Assembly: GCF_016583835.1 (NCBI RefSeq)
Contig: NZ_NRRW01000009.1
Coordinates: 28,495 to 92,494, forward strand
DNA: 64,000 bases
Source of the DNA: Thiococcus pfennigii
GTDB taxonomy: Bacteria; Pseudomonadota; Gammaproteobacteria; Chromatiales; Chromatiaceae
Direction: 5' to 3'
Positions 41,935 to 50,939 of this stretch are shown piece after piece. The notes below the pieces were generated by a model. That model was not told where the DNA came from and ran no database searches. It saw nothing but the letters and a program-made list of their open reading frames with translations. The first letter of the stretch is position 1; the number at the start of each line of letters is the position of its first letter. The translations under genes and the position numbers were made by a program.

Positions 41935-42494
41935 CAGCTTTGCGCCTTCAGTTGCTGCACGAGGGGCCGCAGGGTCTGCTCCCAGACCTCGGCGTCGACC
42001 GGCCCGATGTGCTTGTACCGGATGATGCCGTGACGATCGATGACGAAGGTCTCGGGGGCGCCGTAGACGCCGAAGTCGAGACCGACCTGGTTGTCCGGGT
42101 CGAAGAGGTTCACGACGTACGGATTGCCGAACAGCCGCAGCATGTCCTGGGCCTGCGGGCGCTCGTCCTTCCAGTTCAAACCGACGATCTGGAGGTCGTC
42201 GATGCCCTCCTGGGCGATGCCCATCAGCATGCGGTGCTCGGCACGGCACGACGGGCACCAGGAGGCCCAGACATTGACGAGCGAGACGGTGCCCTTCAGT
42301 GCCTCCTGGGTGACCTGGCGATCCGGGTCGGCCAGTGTCGGCAGTGTGAAGTCCGGGATCGACTTGCCGATCAGCGGCGAGGGCACCTTGCGCGGATCCG
42401 TCGTCAGGCCGTAGCCGAGGAACCCGACGAGGACCACGAAGAGGCCGAGCGGTATCAGAAACTTGAGGGTCTTCTTGGCGCGAGATTGGCTCAT
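41934..42494 (-). CDS. ccmG: Periplasmic thiol:disulfide oxidoreductase CcmG (DsbE)
   Basis: A 186-residue membrane-anchored thioredoxin-fold protein: one transmembrane helix (LKFLIPLGLFVVLVGFLGYG), then the active site WASWCPSC with C80 and C83 and the cis-Pro region YGAPETFVID. GVYGAPE is characteristic of CcmG/DsbE. It keeps the apocytochrome haem-binding cysteines reduced. Confidence 0.96.
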   Translation of the reverse strand: MSQSRAKKTLKFLIPLGLFVVLVGFLGYGLTTDPRKVPSPLIGKSIPDFTLPTLADPDRQVTQEALKGTVSLVNVWASWCPSCRAEHRMLMGIAQEGIDDLQIVGLNWKDERPQAQDMLRLFGNPYVVNLFDPDNQVGLDFGVYGAPETFVIDRHGIIRYKHIGPVDAEVWEQTLRPLVQQLKAQS

Positions 42495-42513
42495 GTGCTT
42501 GGCTCCCGATCGA

Positions 42514-44499
42514 TCAGGCCTTGGCCACGGCGCCGGCCGACGGCACGCTCGCCGCCTGGGTCGCCGTGCGATAGCGTCGGTCGGTGACCGCGAGGACCCC
42601 ACCGATCGCCATCAGCAGCCCGCCGAGCCAGATCCAGCGCACGTAGGGCTTGTAGTAGATGCGCAGGCTCCAGGCGCCGCCCGCGAGCGGCTCGCCGAGC
42701 GAGACGTAGACGTCGCGCAGCAGGCCGGCGTCGATGGCCGCCTCCGTCATCGTCTGCGAACTCGCCAGGTAGGTCCGCTTCTCCGGTGTCAGGACCGCGA
42801 CCTGCCGATCGCCGTCGAAGACCAGGACGCGGCCGCGTTGGGCGTCGTAGTTCGGGCCTTTGACCGGCCCGGAGCCCTCGAACAGGAACTGGTAGCCGGC
42901 CACCTCGGTGCGATCGCCGGGCGCCATGCGCAGGTCCTTCTCGATCTGGAAGTTCGAGAGCATCGTCAGGCCGACGATGAAGACGGCGACGCCCAGATGG
43001 GCAATCAGCATGCCGTAGTAGCTGCGGCTATGGCCGGTCAGGTCGGCGAGGAGACCGCCGCCGAGGCGCGTCTTGTGGCGCAGCCGCTCGTAGAGGCTCG
43101 TCAGGTGCGAGAAGAGCACCCAGGCGGCCAGCGCCAGGCCGACCGGCACCCACAGGGCGCCGTGCGAGAAGGGTGGCCAGAACGACACCAGCAGCACCGC
43201 CGCGCTCAGCGCCGCGGCTAGGGCCAGTTGGCGTGCCAGGCGAGCGGGCTCGTCCTGCTTCCAACGCGCCAGGACGCCGACCCCGAGGGCCAGCGCGACG
43301 AAGGGCGTCACCCCGAGGAACATCTTGTTGAACCACGGGAAGCCGACCGAGATCTTGCCCCAGGACATGGCCTCGTAGATGAGCGGGGCCAGGGTGCCGA
43401 GCAGCACCAGCAGCGTCAGCAGGACCAGTAGCAGGTTGTTCGCGAGCAGGAAGCTCTCGCGCGAGACGAGCGTGAAGCGCCCGCCGCCGGAGACCGCCGG
43501 GGCGCGCCAGGCGTAGAGGGCCAGCGAGCCGCCGATGACGACGCCGAGGAAGGCGAGGATGAAGACCCCGCGGGTCGGGTCGGTGGCGAAGGCATGGACC
43601 GAGGTCAACACGCCGGAGCGCACCAGGAAGGTCCCGAGCAGGCTCAGCGAGAAGGCCGAGAGGGCGAGCAGGACGGTCCAGCTCTTGAAGGCGCCGCGCT
43701 TTTCGGTGACGGCCAGCGAGTGCAGGAGCGCGGTGCCGACGATCCAGGGCATCAACGAGGCGTTCTCCACCGGATCCCAGAACCACCAGCCGCCCCAGCC
43801 GAGCTCGTAGTAGGCCCACCAACTGCCGAGCACGATGCCGATCGTGAGGAAGGTCCAGGCGATCGTCGTCCAGGGCCGGGACCAGCGTGCCCAGGCGGCG
43901 TCGAGCTTGCCGCCGATCAGGGCGGCGATGGCCAGCGCGAAGGCGACCGAGAAGCCGACATAGCCCATGTAGAGCATCGGCGGGTGGATCGCGAGGCCCG
44001 GGTCTTGGAGCAGCGGATTGAGGTCGCGCCCATCGGGCGGCACCGGGAAGAGGCGTTCGAAGGGGTTGGACGTCAACAGCATGAACAGCAGGAAGCCGAT
44101 GCTGACCATGCCGAGGACCGCCAGCGTGCGCGCGACCATCGCGAGCGGCAGGGCCCGGCTGAAGGCGGCGACGGCGGCCGCCCAGAGGCCGAGGAACAGC
44201 GCCCAGAGCAGCAGCGAGCCCTCGTGGGCGCCCCAGACGGCCGAGACCTTGTAGACGGGCGGCAGCAGGCTGTTGGAGTTCGAGGCGGCGTAGATGACCG
44301 AGAAGTCATCGGCCAGGAAGACCTGCACCAGGGCGGCGAAGGCGATCGTGAGGAACAGGGCTTGGCCGTACGCGAGCGGGCGGGCCGAGGCCATCCAGAG
44401 GCGGTTGCCGATGAAGGAGCCGACGAGCGGCAACGAGGCTTGGACCAGGGCCAGCAGCAGGGCCAGGATCAGGGCGAAGTGACCGATCTCCGGGATCAT
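42514..44499 (-). CDS. ccmF: Cytochrome c haem lyase subunit CcmF
   Basis: A 661-residue protein with about 14-15 transmembrane helices that transfers haem from CcmE to apocytochrome c. The haem-handling WWD domain is clear (GWGGWWFWDPVENASL, about 236-251), and periplasmic histidines expected for haem binding are present (WGAHEGSLLLW and others). Length is normal. It starts within the last codons of ccmE (4-base overlap). Confidence 0.97.
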   Translation of the reverse strand: MIPEIGHFALILALLLALVQASLPLVGSFIGNRLWMASARPLAYGQALFLTIAFAALVQVFLADDFSVIYAASNSNSLLPPVYKVSAVWGAHEGSLLLWALFLGLWAAAVAAFSRALPLAMVARTLAVLGMVSIGFLLFMLLTSNPFERLFPVPPDGRDLNPLLQDPGLAIHPPMLYMGYVGFSVAFALAIAALIGGKLDAAWARWSRPWTTIAWTFLTIGIVLGSWWAYYELGWGGWWFWDPVENASLMPWIVGTALLHSLAVTEKRGAFKSWTVLLALSAFSLSLLGTFLVRSGVLTSVHAFATDPTRGVFILAFLGVVIGGSLALYAWRAPAVSGGGRFTLVSRESFLLANNLLLVLLTLLVLLGTLAPLIYEAMSWGKISVGFPWFNKMFLGVTPFVALALGVGVLARWKQDEPARLARQLALAAALSAAVLLVSFWPPFSHGALWVPVGLALAAWVLFSHLTSLYERLRHKTRLGGGLLADLTGHSRSYYGMLIAHLGVAVFIVGLTMLSNFQIEKDLRMAPGDRTEVAGYQFLFEGSGPVKGPNYDAQRGRVLVFDGDRQVAVLTPEKRTYLASSQTMTEAAIDAGLLRDVYVSLGEPLAGGAWSLRIYYKPYVRWIWLGGLLMAIGGVLAVTDRRYRTATQAASVPSAGAVAKA

Positions 44500-44951
44500 T
44501 GGGTTGCGACCGCCGTCGTTGGGGTATCGGTCTGGGCGGTCTTCAGCGTCGCCGCGACCTCGGGGGGCATGTAGGATTCATCGTGCTTGGCGAGGACCTC
44601 CTCGGCATAGAAGACCCCGTCTTGGCCGAGGCGCCCGCGGGCGACGACGCCCTGATCGGCACCGAAGAGGTCGGGCAGGATGCCGGTGTAACTCACCTGG
44701 ACGCGCTCGGCGTTGTCGGTCACCGAGAAGAGCACGGTCAGCCCATCGGGCTGGCGGGCGATGGAACCCTCCTCGACCATCCCGCCGATGCGGAAGACGC
44801 GGTCCGTCGGGGCCTCGGCCGCGATCACCTGAGACGGGCTGAAGAAATAGGAGATGTTGCTCTGCAGGGCGGTGATCGCCAACGTGGCAGCGACGCCGAC
44901 ACCGCCGATGGCGAGGCCGACGAAGAGAAGACGCTTGGTTCTGGGTCTCAT
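44496..44951 (-). CDS. ccmE: Haem chaperone CcmE
   Basis: A 151-residue periplasmic haem chaperone anchored by an N-terminal helix (LLFVGLAIGGVGVAATLAI). The covalent haem-binding HxxxY motif is intact: H123 and Y127 in AKHDESYMPP. It is not the Cys-variant found in archaea and some deltaproteobacteria. It receives haem from CcmC-CcmD and hands it to CcmF-CcmH. There is a 78-base gap to ccmD, the widest in the operon. Confidence 0.97.
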   Translation of the reverse strand: MRPRTKRLLFVGLAIGGVGVAATLAITALQSNISYFFSPSQVIAAEAPTDRVFRIGGMVEEGSIARQPDGLTVLFSVTDNAERVQVSYTGILPDLFGADQGVVARGRLGQDGVFYAEEVLAKHDESYMPPEVAATLKTAQTDTPTTAVATQ

Positions 44952-45029
44952 GAGTTACCTCTTCTAGGGGACCTCGGCGAACCGCCCGCGACGGCGGTCC
45001 TCCGCCCGAATGCCGCGGCGCCTCGCCGC

Positions 45030-45197
45030 TCAGGGCGTCTTGGCGCCCCGCATCCGGACTAATCGACCGATGCGGGTCAAAATGGTTCGACGCCGACGGG
45101 CGAGCACGACCACCTCGACGATGAGCAGGAGCGCTGCCATACCATAGGCGCCCCAGACGAAGAAGGCATAGCCGCCTTGGGCGAGGAATTCTTTCAT
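45030..45197 (-). CDS. ccmD: Haem exporter protein CcmD
   Basis: A 55-residue single-helix protein. GGYAFFVWGAYGMAALLLIV followed by EVVVLARRRRTIL is the CcmD pattern: membrane helix then a basic cytoplasmic tail. It helps release holo-CcmE from the CcmABC complex. The ATG at 45197 overlaps the ccmC stop. Confidence 0.93.
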   Translation of the reverse strand: MKEFLAQGGYAFFVWGAYGMAALLLIVEVVVLARRRRTILTRIGRLVRMRGAKTP

Positions 45198-45952
45198 CGA
45201 CGTGCCTCCTTCGTGGCCAGTTCTTGGACCCAGGCCGTATCGGCCTCGCGCTCGAGGATGATCCCGCGCAGCCGCGCGAAGGCCGCGGCGAAGGAGTACA
45301 TCCAGAAGCCGAAGGCCATGATCAGCATCGAGGAGAGGATGTTGGACTCCATCTGCGACAGCGACGAGCGCTGATGCAGGGCGGCGCACTGGGTCGGATC
45401 CGGGCAGTTGATCGACCAGAAGATCACCGGCACGCAGATCAAGCCGACGATCGCGAGCAGCGCGGCGGCCTTGTCGGCGCGGCGGGTGTCGTCGATCGCC
45501 GAGTGCAGGGCGATGTAGCCGAGGTAGAGGAAGAAGAGGATCAGCTCCGAGGTCAGCCGCGGGTCCCAATCCCAGTAGGTCCCCCAGCTCGGCCGCCCCC
45601 AGAGGGCGCCGGTCCAGAGGGCGAGGAAGGTGAAGATGGCGCCGGTCGGGGCGACCGCGGCGGCCATCATGTAGGACAGGCGGGTGTTGAATACCAGGCC
45701 GATCGCGCACCAGCCGGCGAGGACCAGATAGAGCCACATCGACATCCAGGCCGCCGGCACGTGGATGAAGATGATCCGGTAGTACTCCTTCTGCGGGTTG
45801 GTCCCGCCGAGCACCGACGGGGTCTCGAAGAAGCCCCAGTAGAGGCCGATCAGGATGGCGGCGGCGGCGAGCACCGCGAACACCGAGACCAGCCAGCCGG
45901 CCACCGGATAGAAGTTGGCGGGCGCGGCGAACTTGAACCAATTGACCTTCAT
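45194..45952 (-). CDS. ccmC: Haem transport protein CcmC
   Basis: A 252-residue, six-helix membrane protein that loads haem onto CcmE. The WWD-type motif GTYWDWDPRLTSELILF (about 124-140) and two conserved periplasmic His residues (in IIFIHVPAAW and ALHSAIDDTR) ligate haem. The ATG at 45952 gives the family N terminus MKVNWFKFAAP; an in-frame ATG at 45988 would add 12 unrelated residues. It overlaps ccmD by 4 bases. Confidence 0.96.
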   Translation of the reverse strand: MKVNWFKFAAPANFYPVAGWLVSVFAVLAAAAILIGLYWGFFETPSVLGGTNPQKEYYRIIFIHVPAAWMSMWLYLVLAGWCAIGLVFNTRLSYMMAAAVAPTGAIFTFLALWTGALWGRPSWGTYWDWDPRLTSELILFFLYLGYIALHSAIDDTRRADKAAALLAIVGLICVPVIFWSINCPDPTQCAALHQRSSLSQMESNILSSMLIMAFGFWMYSFAAAFARLRGIILEREADTAWVQELATKEARR

Positions 45953-45980
45953 CGTGATACCCAGGGGCAGGCAACGCTGC

Positions 45981-46652
45981 CTATTCAAGCGAGATTCGGA
46001 GTGCCGCCGCCGAGGCGAGTGGCGCCAATATCAGCGAGAGCACCAGGAAGGCGCCCAGCAGGTAGAAGTAGGGCTGGCTCTCGGCTGGCGTCGTGAAGGC
46101 GGCCGTGACGGCGCCGGCGCCGTAGACCAGGACGGGGACGTAGAGGGGCAGGATCAGCAGCGAGAGCAGGATCCCGCCGCCACGCAACCCGAGCGTCAGG
46201 GCCGCCCCGATCGCCCCGACCAGGCTCAGCACCGGCGTGCCCACGAGCAGGGCCAGCATCATCGCGACGATCGCCGTCTCCGGCAGATAATATTGCATGC
46301 CGATCAGGGGGGCGATCAACACCACCGGCAGGCCGGTCAGCAGCCAGTGCGCGGTCACCTTCGCCAGGACCAGCAAGGACAGCGGGTGACGGGTGAGGAG
46401 GAGTTGCTCGAGGGTGCCGTCCTCGTAGTCGGCGGCGAAGAGCCGCTCCAGGGCCAGCATCGACGCGAGCAGGGCCGCGACCCAGACGACGCCCGGCCCG
46501 AGCTGGCGCAGGATCTGCTGTTCGCTGCCGACGCCGAATGGAAAGAGGCTGACGACGATGACGAAGAAGAACAGGGTCGTCAGGACATCGGTGCGCCGGC
46601 GCATCGCCAGCGTGATGTCGCGGCGTAGGAGGCTGAGGAAGGCGCGGCCCAT
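45981..46652 (-). CDS. ccmB: Haem exporter permease CcmB
   Basis: A 223-residue ABC-type permease with six hydrophobic segments. FFFVIVVSLFPFGVG and the LFAADYEDGTLEQLLL segment are the CcmB signature. With CcmA and CcmC it forms the CcmABCD complex that releases holo-CcmE using ATP. It lies three bases after ccmA. Confidence 0.96.
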   Translation of the reverse strand: MGRAFLSLLRRDITLAMRRRTDVLTTLFFFVIVVSLFPFGVGSEQQILRQLGPGVVWVAALLASMLALERLFAADYEDGTLEQLLLTRHPLSLLVLAKVTAHWLLTGLPVVLIAPLIGMQYYLPETAIVAMMLALLVGTPVLSLVGAIGAALTLGLRGGGILLSLLILPLYVPVLVYGAGAVTAAFTTPAESQPYFYLLGAFLVLSLILAPLASAAALRISLE

Positions 46653-46655
46653 CGG

Positions 46656-47291
46656 TCAGTGCTCGGTGTCGAAACCGGTGCCGAGGTCCAGCCGCTGGAT
46701 CCGACCCGAGGTCAGCGGCACCTCCTGATGGGTCGTCAGGATCGCCAACCCACCGGCATCGACGTGGTTGGCGATCAGGGTCTGGAGCAGCACGACCGCG
46801 TCCTTGTCGAGCGCCGTGAAGGGCTCGTCGAGGATCCACAACGGCGCCGAACTGAGCACCAGGCGGGCGAGGGCGACGCGCTTCTTCTGGCCCTGCGAGA
46901 GCATCCGCGTGGGCAGATCCTCGAAGCCCTCCAGCCCCATGCGCGCGAGCGCCCGCCAGAGGTCGTCGGTGTCGATCCGGTCGCCGTCGAGGGTGGCGGC
47001 GATGCGCAGGTTCTCGATCCCCGTCAGGTCGCCCTTGATGCCGTTGAGATGGCCGAAGTAGAGGAGGTCCCCGTGGTACTCGTCGCCGAGCGTGCGGATG
47101 TCCTCGCCGCGCCAGCGGATCGTACCCTGCTCGGGGAGCAGCAGGCCGCACAGCGCGCGCAGCAGGGTCGTCTTGCCACTGCCGTTGCGGCCCCGCACAT
47201 GCAGCAGGACCCCGGGGTCGAGGGCGAAGCCGAGCGCCGAGAACAGGCGGCGGTCACCGCGTCGACACGCAAGATCGACAACCTGGAGCAT
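46656..47291 (-). CDS. ccmA: Haem exporter ATPase CcmA
   Basis: A 211-residue ABC ATPase and the first gene of the ccmABCDEFGHI operon. Walker A is GRNGSGKTTLL, the signature is MLSQGQKKR, Walker B is LWILDEPF, and the switch His is in LTTHQEVPL. The ATG at 47291 gives the usual start MLQVVDLAC; the frame continues 31 codons upstream without conservation. Its promoter should lie in 47292-47710, shared divergently with hemC. Confidence 0.96.
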   Translation of the reverse strand: MLQVVDLACRRGDRRLFSALGFALDPGVLLHVRGRNGSGKTTLLRALCGLLLPEQGTIRWRGEDIRTLGDEYHGDLLYFGHLNGIKGDLTGIENLRIAATLDGDRIDTDDLWRALARMGLEGFEDLPTRMLSQGQKKRVALARLVLSSAPLWILDEPFTALDKDAVVLLQTLIANHVDAGGLAILTTHQEVPLTSGRIQRLDLGTGFDTEH

Positions 47292-47710
47292 GGCTTGGCG
47301 GGTGATTCCTGAGCTGCGGCGGAGCGTCGTCGGCCGCGTCCGTCGGCGGCCGTTGGGGCGCTGTTCGTAATCCGAAGCGCGCAACCTTACCCGTTGCCGC
47401 GCGTTTGCACAACCGACCGGACTGCCGCGGGATTGGACCCTGCGTGCCAGGCCGGATCTCCTCTGATGCAGCGGGGGATGCCGACGAGGCGCACCGGGGG
47501 GCCGCCGGCGTCGCCTGCGTCGGTAGGGGGGGCCGCTTGCAAGGGACCGGTGCGGGCGATGCGGAGGGGCCGCCGGCAGCCAATTGCCGGCAACCGTTCG
47601 ACCACCTCGAAAAGAGGCCGCAGCACGGACCAGCCCGGCCCTGCGTGCCGCGCCGATTTGCCCCGCGCCGCGCGGCGGTGTAATTTTGCGCTTTTTGCCG
47701 GAAGCGACCC
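47292..47710. other. Divergent intergenic region between ccmA and hemC, with a REP-like repeat
   Basis: The 419 bases must hold promoters for both ccm and hem transcripts, but no convincing -35/-10 pair was seen. Around 47482-47556 the sequence GCCGCCGGCGTCGCCTGCG plus TCGGTAGG is shared with 57543-57612 (see that entry). GGAAG lies 9 bases before the hemC ATG. Confidence 0.6.
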
Positions 47711-48637
47711 ATGTCCGAGACCATCCGCATCGCGACCCGTAAGTCCCCCCTCGCCGTCTGGCAGGCCGAGCACGTCGCCGCCGCCCTGAAGGCCGTCCAC
47801 GCTGGCCTCGCCGTCGAGATCGTCGGCATGACGACGAAGGGCGACAAGATGCTCGATGCGCCTCTGGCCAAGGTCGGCGGCAAAGGCCTCTTCGTCAAGG
47901 AGCTCGAGCAGGGCATGCTCGAGGGGACCGCCGACATCGCCGTGCACTCGCTCAAGGACGTGCCGGTCGAGTTCCCCGTCGGCCTCCATCTGTCCGTGGT
48001 CATGGAGCGCGAGGACCCGAGCGACGCCTTCGTCTCCAATCGCTACGCGAGTTTCGATGAGCTGCCGCAAGGCGCGCGGGTCGGCACCTCCAGCCTGCGC
48101 CGTCAGTGCCAGATCGTCGCCCGCCGTCCCGACCTGGTCATCGAGCCGTTGCGCGGCAACGTCAATACCCGCCTCGCGCGCCTCGATGCCGGGGAGTACG
48201 ACGCCATCATCCTGGCCGCGGCCGGGCTGATCCGCCTCGGCTTCGGCGAGCGCATCCGCGCCCGGATGACCACCGAGGAGAGCCTGCCGGCGATCGGCCA
48301 GGGGGCCATCGGCATCGAGTGCCGCGTCGACGATCCGCGCGTCAACGCGCTGATCGCGCCGCTGCACCATGCCGGTACGGCGGCCCGCGTGCGCGCCGAA
48401 CGGGCGATGAACGAGCGGCTGCACGGCGGCTGTCAGGTGCCGATCGCGGGCCACGCCGTGTGGCGCGGCGAGGAGCTCTTCCTGCGCGGTCTGGTCGGCA
48501 CGCCCGACGGTGCCCGGGTGCTGCGCGCCGAGCGCAGCGGCCCGCCGAGCGAGGCCGAGGCCATCGGCCAGGCGGTGGCCGACGCGCTGCTCGCCCAGGG
48601 TGCCGGCGAGATCCTCGCCGCCCTGCAGGAATCATGA
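47711..48637 (+). CDS. hemC: Porphobilinogen deaminase (hydroxymethylbilane synthase)
   Basis: A 308-residue enzyme polymerising four porphobilinogens into hydroxymethylbilane. [14 protein letters not shown] begins the protein, HSLKDVP and [10 protein letters not shown] are the substrate-binding basic loops, and the dipyrromethane cofactor is attached to C241 in LHGGCQVP. It overlaps hemD by 4 bases. Product flux serves haem for the cytochromes encoded nearby and bacteriochlorophyll in a phototroph. Confidence 0.97.
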   Translation: MSETIRIATRKSPLAVWQAEHVAAALKAVHAGLAVEIVGMTTKGDKMLDAPLAKVGGKGLFVKELEQGMLEGTADIAVHSLKDVPVEFPVGLHLSVVMEREDPSDAFVSNRYASFDELPQGARVGTSSLRRQCQIVARRPDLVIEPLRGNVNTRLARLDAGEYDAIILAAAGLIRLGFGERIRARMTTEESLPAIGQGAIGIECRVDDPRVNALIAPLHHAGTAARVRAERAMNERLHGGCQVPIAGHAVWRGEELFLRGLVGTPDGARVLRAERSGPPSEAEAIGQAVADALLAQGAGEILAALQES

Positions 48638-49452
48638 CCCCCGCCGGCGCGTTGGCCGGGCGCGGGGTGCTGGTCACGCGCCCGGCGGCGCAGGCCGAAC
48701 GCCTCTGCGCCCTGATCGAGGCGGCCGGCGGGCGAGCGATCCGCCTGCCGGTCCTCGACATCGAGCCCGCCGCCGACCCGGCCCCGCTGCGGCGCCTCCT
48801 CGCCGAGCGCTGGGACCTGCTGATCTTCGTCAGTCGCAACGCCGTCGAGCAGGCCCTGCCGCTGCTGCCGGGCGGTGCGCTGCCGAGCGGGCCGCGGCTG
48901 GCCGCGGTCGGGCGGGCCACGGCCGAGGCGCTCGCCGGCGCCGGGCGTGCCCCGGACCTGGTGCCCGCCGGGCGCTACGACAGCGAGACGCTGCTGGAGA
49001 TGCCCGAGCTCGCCGACGTGCGCGGCTGGCGCGTGTTGATCGTACGCGGCGAGGGCGGCCGGACCCTGATGCGCGACACCCTCGCCGGGCGCGGGGCCGA
49101 GGTCGTCTATGCCGAGGTCTATCGGCGCGTGCTGCCGAGCAGCGACGTCGACGCCCTCGTCGCGCGCTGGGACGAGCAGGTGGCCGTTACGATGGCCACG
49201 AGCGATGAGGCCCTGCGGAACCTGCTGACCCTCGTCGGCCCGGCGGGCCGCACCGCGCTCCTCGCGACCCCCCTGGTCGTCGTCGCCGAGCGCACCGCCG
49301 ACCTGGCACGCCAACTCGGCTTCGGCGAGGTCGGAGTCGCCGCGCGCGCCGACGATGAATCGATCCTCGCCGCCTGTGGCGCGCTGGCCGCCGCTGGAAA
49401 GACGGTGTCTACGGGCCATGCCGATGTTCGCCCGGGCCGTAGGTCGGGTTAG
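48634..49452 (+). CDS. hemD: Uroporphyrinogen-III synthase
   Basis: A 272-residue HemD-fold protein (two alpha/beta domains, little sequence conservation) that closes hydroxymethylbilane with ring D inversion. [14 protein letters not shown] at the start, [11 protein letters not shown] and a [16 protein letters not shown] segment match HemD. It overlaps hemC. The final residues (GRRSG) and the TAG stop are encoded by a REP-like repeat beginning at 49434, so the tail is probably not ancestral; the protein is longer than E. coli HemD (246). The hemX-hemY genes that often follow are absent here. Confidence 0.92.
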   Translation: MTPAGALAGRGVLVTRPAAQAERLCALIEAAGGRAIRLPVLDIEPAADPAPLRRLLAERWDLLIFVSRNAVEQALPLLPGGALPSGPRLAAVGRATAEALAGAGRAPDLVPAGRYDSETLLEMPELADVRGWRVLIVRGEGGRTLMRDTLAGRGAEVVYAEVYRRVLPSSDVDALVARWDEQVAVTMATSDEALRNLLTLVGPAGRTALLATPLVVVAERTADLARQLGFGEVGVAARADDESILAACGALAAAGKTVSTGHADVRPGRRSG

Positions 49453-49494
49453 CCCCCCAGGGCGTAACCCGACGGCCGGCCACGCGGCGCCCGC
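49434..49494. repeat. REP-like repeat, copy 1 (overlaps hemD stop)
   Basis: GGGCCGTAGGTCGGGTTAG and its continuation form a palindrome, GTCGGGTTA (49443-49451) with TAACCCGAC (49465-49473). The whole 61-base unit recurs in direct orientation at 51187-51247 with only a few differences. The hemD stop codon lies inside it. The 49495-49687 stretch contains no gene. Confidence 0.8.
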
Positions 49495-49687
49495 GGAGGC
49501 CGCTGTCGGGTCACGGCGCGCGCGAGCGGTTCGTTGTCATGGGAGGCCGTGCGTGCGCGCCTCACCCGACCACGCCGCGGCGCGGCCGAACTGCCCCCCA
49601 TTTTCGGATCCTTCCGGGACTGCGGACCCTCGGCCCGCGGCCGGGTTATGATCGCCCTTCGACCCAGTCGGTACGGGAGGGGATACG

Positions 49688-50593
49688 ATGCGCTGCGAAG
49701 ACGAATCGATCGAGGGCCGCGATCCGGCGGTCCTGATCCTGGGCTGCGGCTACCTCGGGCGGCGGCTCGCCCGCCACTACCTCGATCGCGGCACCGCCGT
49801 GCTTGGGGTCGTCGCCAGCGAGGCGAGCCGCCGCGCCCTGAGCGATGAGGGGATCCCGGCCCTGGCCATCGACCTCGCGGCCGACGATCTGGGCCGGCTG
49901 CCGCTCGCCGGGCGGTCGCTCTTCCACCTGGCGCCGCCGCCGGGGCAGGGCGTCGAGGACAGGGTGACGCGCCGTCTGGTAGCCGCCTGCGCCCGCCAGG
50001 GGCATCCGCGGCGCCTCGTCTACATCAGCACGACCGGGGTCTATGGTGATTGCGGCGGTGCCTGGGTCGACGAGACCTGGCCGGTGCGCCCGAGCGCCGA
50101 GCGCGCCCAGCGCCGTTGGGACGCCGAGCAGACGCTGCGCCAGTGGCGCCAGGCGAGTGGCGAGACCCTGGTCATCCTGCGCGTAGCCGGCATCTACGGC
50201 CCCGAGCGGTTGCCGCTCGAGCGCATACGCCAAGGTCTGCCGCTCGTCTGCGAATCGCAGGCACCCTTCTCCAACCGCATCCATGTCGACGACCTGGTGC
50301 AGGCCTGCGTCGCGGCCATGGAACGCGGCGCCGATGGCGAGGTCTATAACGTCTGCGACGATCGCCCGAGCACGATGACCGACTACTTCTTTCAGATCGC
50401 CGATGCGGCGGGTCTGCCGCGGCCGCCCGAGATCCCGATCTCCGAGATGGCGGGTCAGCTGTCGGCTGGCATGCAGTCCTACATGCGCGAATCCCGCCGG
50501 CTGAGCAACCGCAAGTTGCGCACGGCGCTCGGCGTCGAGCTGGCCTACCCGACCCTCGAGGACGGGCTGGCGGGCGCGCTGGCGCGGCACTGA
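49688..50593 (+). CDS. SDR-family NAD-dependent epimerase/dehydratase-like protein (YeeZ-type)
   Basis: A 301-residue extended short-chain dehydrogenase. The NAD-binding motif is ILGCGYLGRRLARHY (GxGxxG, residues 17-31); YISTTGVYGDCGG supplies Ser and the active-site Tyr region, and VAGIYGPERLPLERI and NRIHVDDLVQA follow. The Tyr-x3-Lys motif is not obvious, as in YeeZ-type proteins whose substrate is unknown. It is flanked by two direct copies of a REP-like repeat. Confidence 0.85.
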   Translation: MRCEDESIEGRDPAVLILGCGYLGRRLARHYLDRGTAVLGVVASEASRRALSDEGIPALAIDLAADDLGRLPLAGRSLFHLAPPPGQGVEDRVTRRLVAACARQGHPRRLVYISTTGVYGDCGGAWVDETWPVRPSAERAQRRWDAEQTLRQWRQASGETLVILRVAGIYGPERLPLERIRQGLPLVCESQAPFSNRIHVDDLVQACVAAMERGADGEVYNVCDDRPSTMTDYFFQIADAAGLPRPPEIPISEMAGQLSAGMQSYMRESRRLSNRKLRTALGVELAYPTLEDGLAGALARH

Positions 50594-50708
50594 TCGCGGC
50601 GCTCGCCGACCGGCGCCGCGCAGTACATTTGACGAAGGGTGGCGCCGTCGAATCGCCGGCGGGCCGCCGACCCGGTCGATCGAAGATCGCATGGCAGGAG
50701 ATAGGCCG

Positions 50709-50939
50709 ATGAAAAATCTGATGATATTGATGGTTGTGGTGGTGGGCGCCGCCACCTTGGCGGCTTGCGGAACGACGACGACCTCGCGGACCGCCAGCGG
50801 CGCCGCCGTCGGCGCCGCGACCGGTGCGGCGCTCGGGTCGCTGAGCGGCGAGGCCGGCGAGGGTGCCTTGATCGGTGCCGGCGTCGGCGCCATCAGCGGC
50901 TATGCGCTCGATCAATACGACAAGGGCAACGTCGACTGA
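50709..50939 (+). CDS. Small glycine-zipper lipoprotein
   Basis: A 76-residue exported protein. The signal (MKNLMILMVVVVGAATL) ends in a lipobox LAAC with Cys at residue 20. The mature part is an alternating small-residue glycine zipper (AVGAATGAALGSLSGEAGE, then GALIGAGVGAISGYALD), as in YMGG-like/Gly-zipper outer-membrane lipoproteins. CAGGAG precedes the ATG. A structural or membrane-stability role is likely, but the function is unknown. Confidence 0.85.
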   Translation: MKNLMILMVVVVGAATLAACGTTTTSRTASGAAVGAATGAALGSLSGEAGEGALIGAGVGAISGYALDQYDKGNVD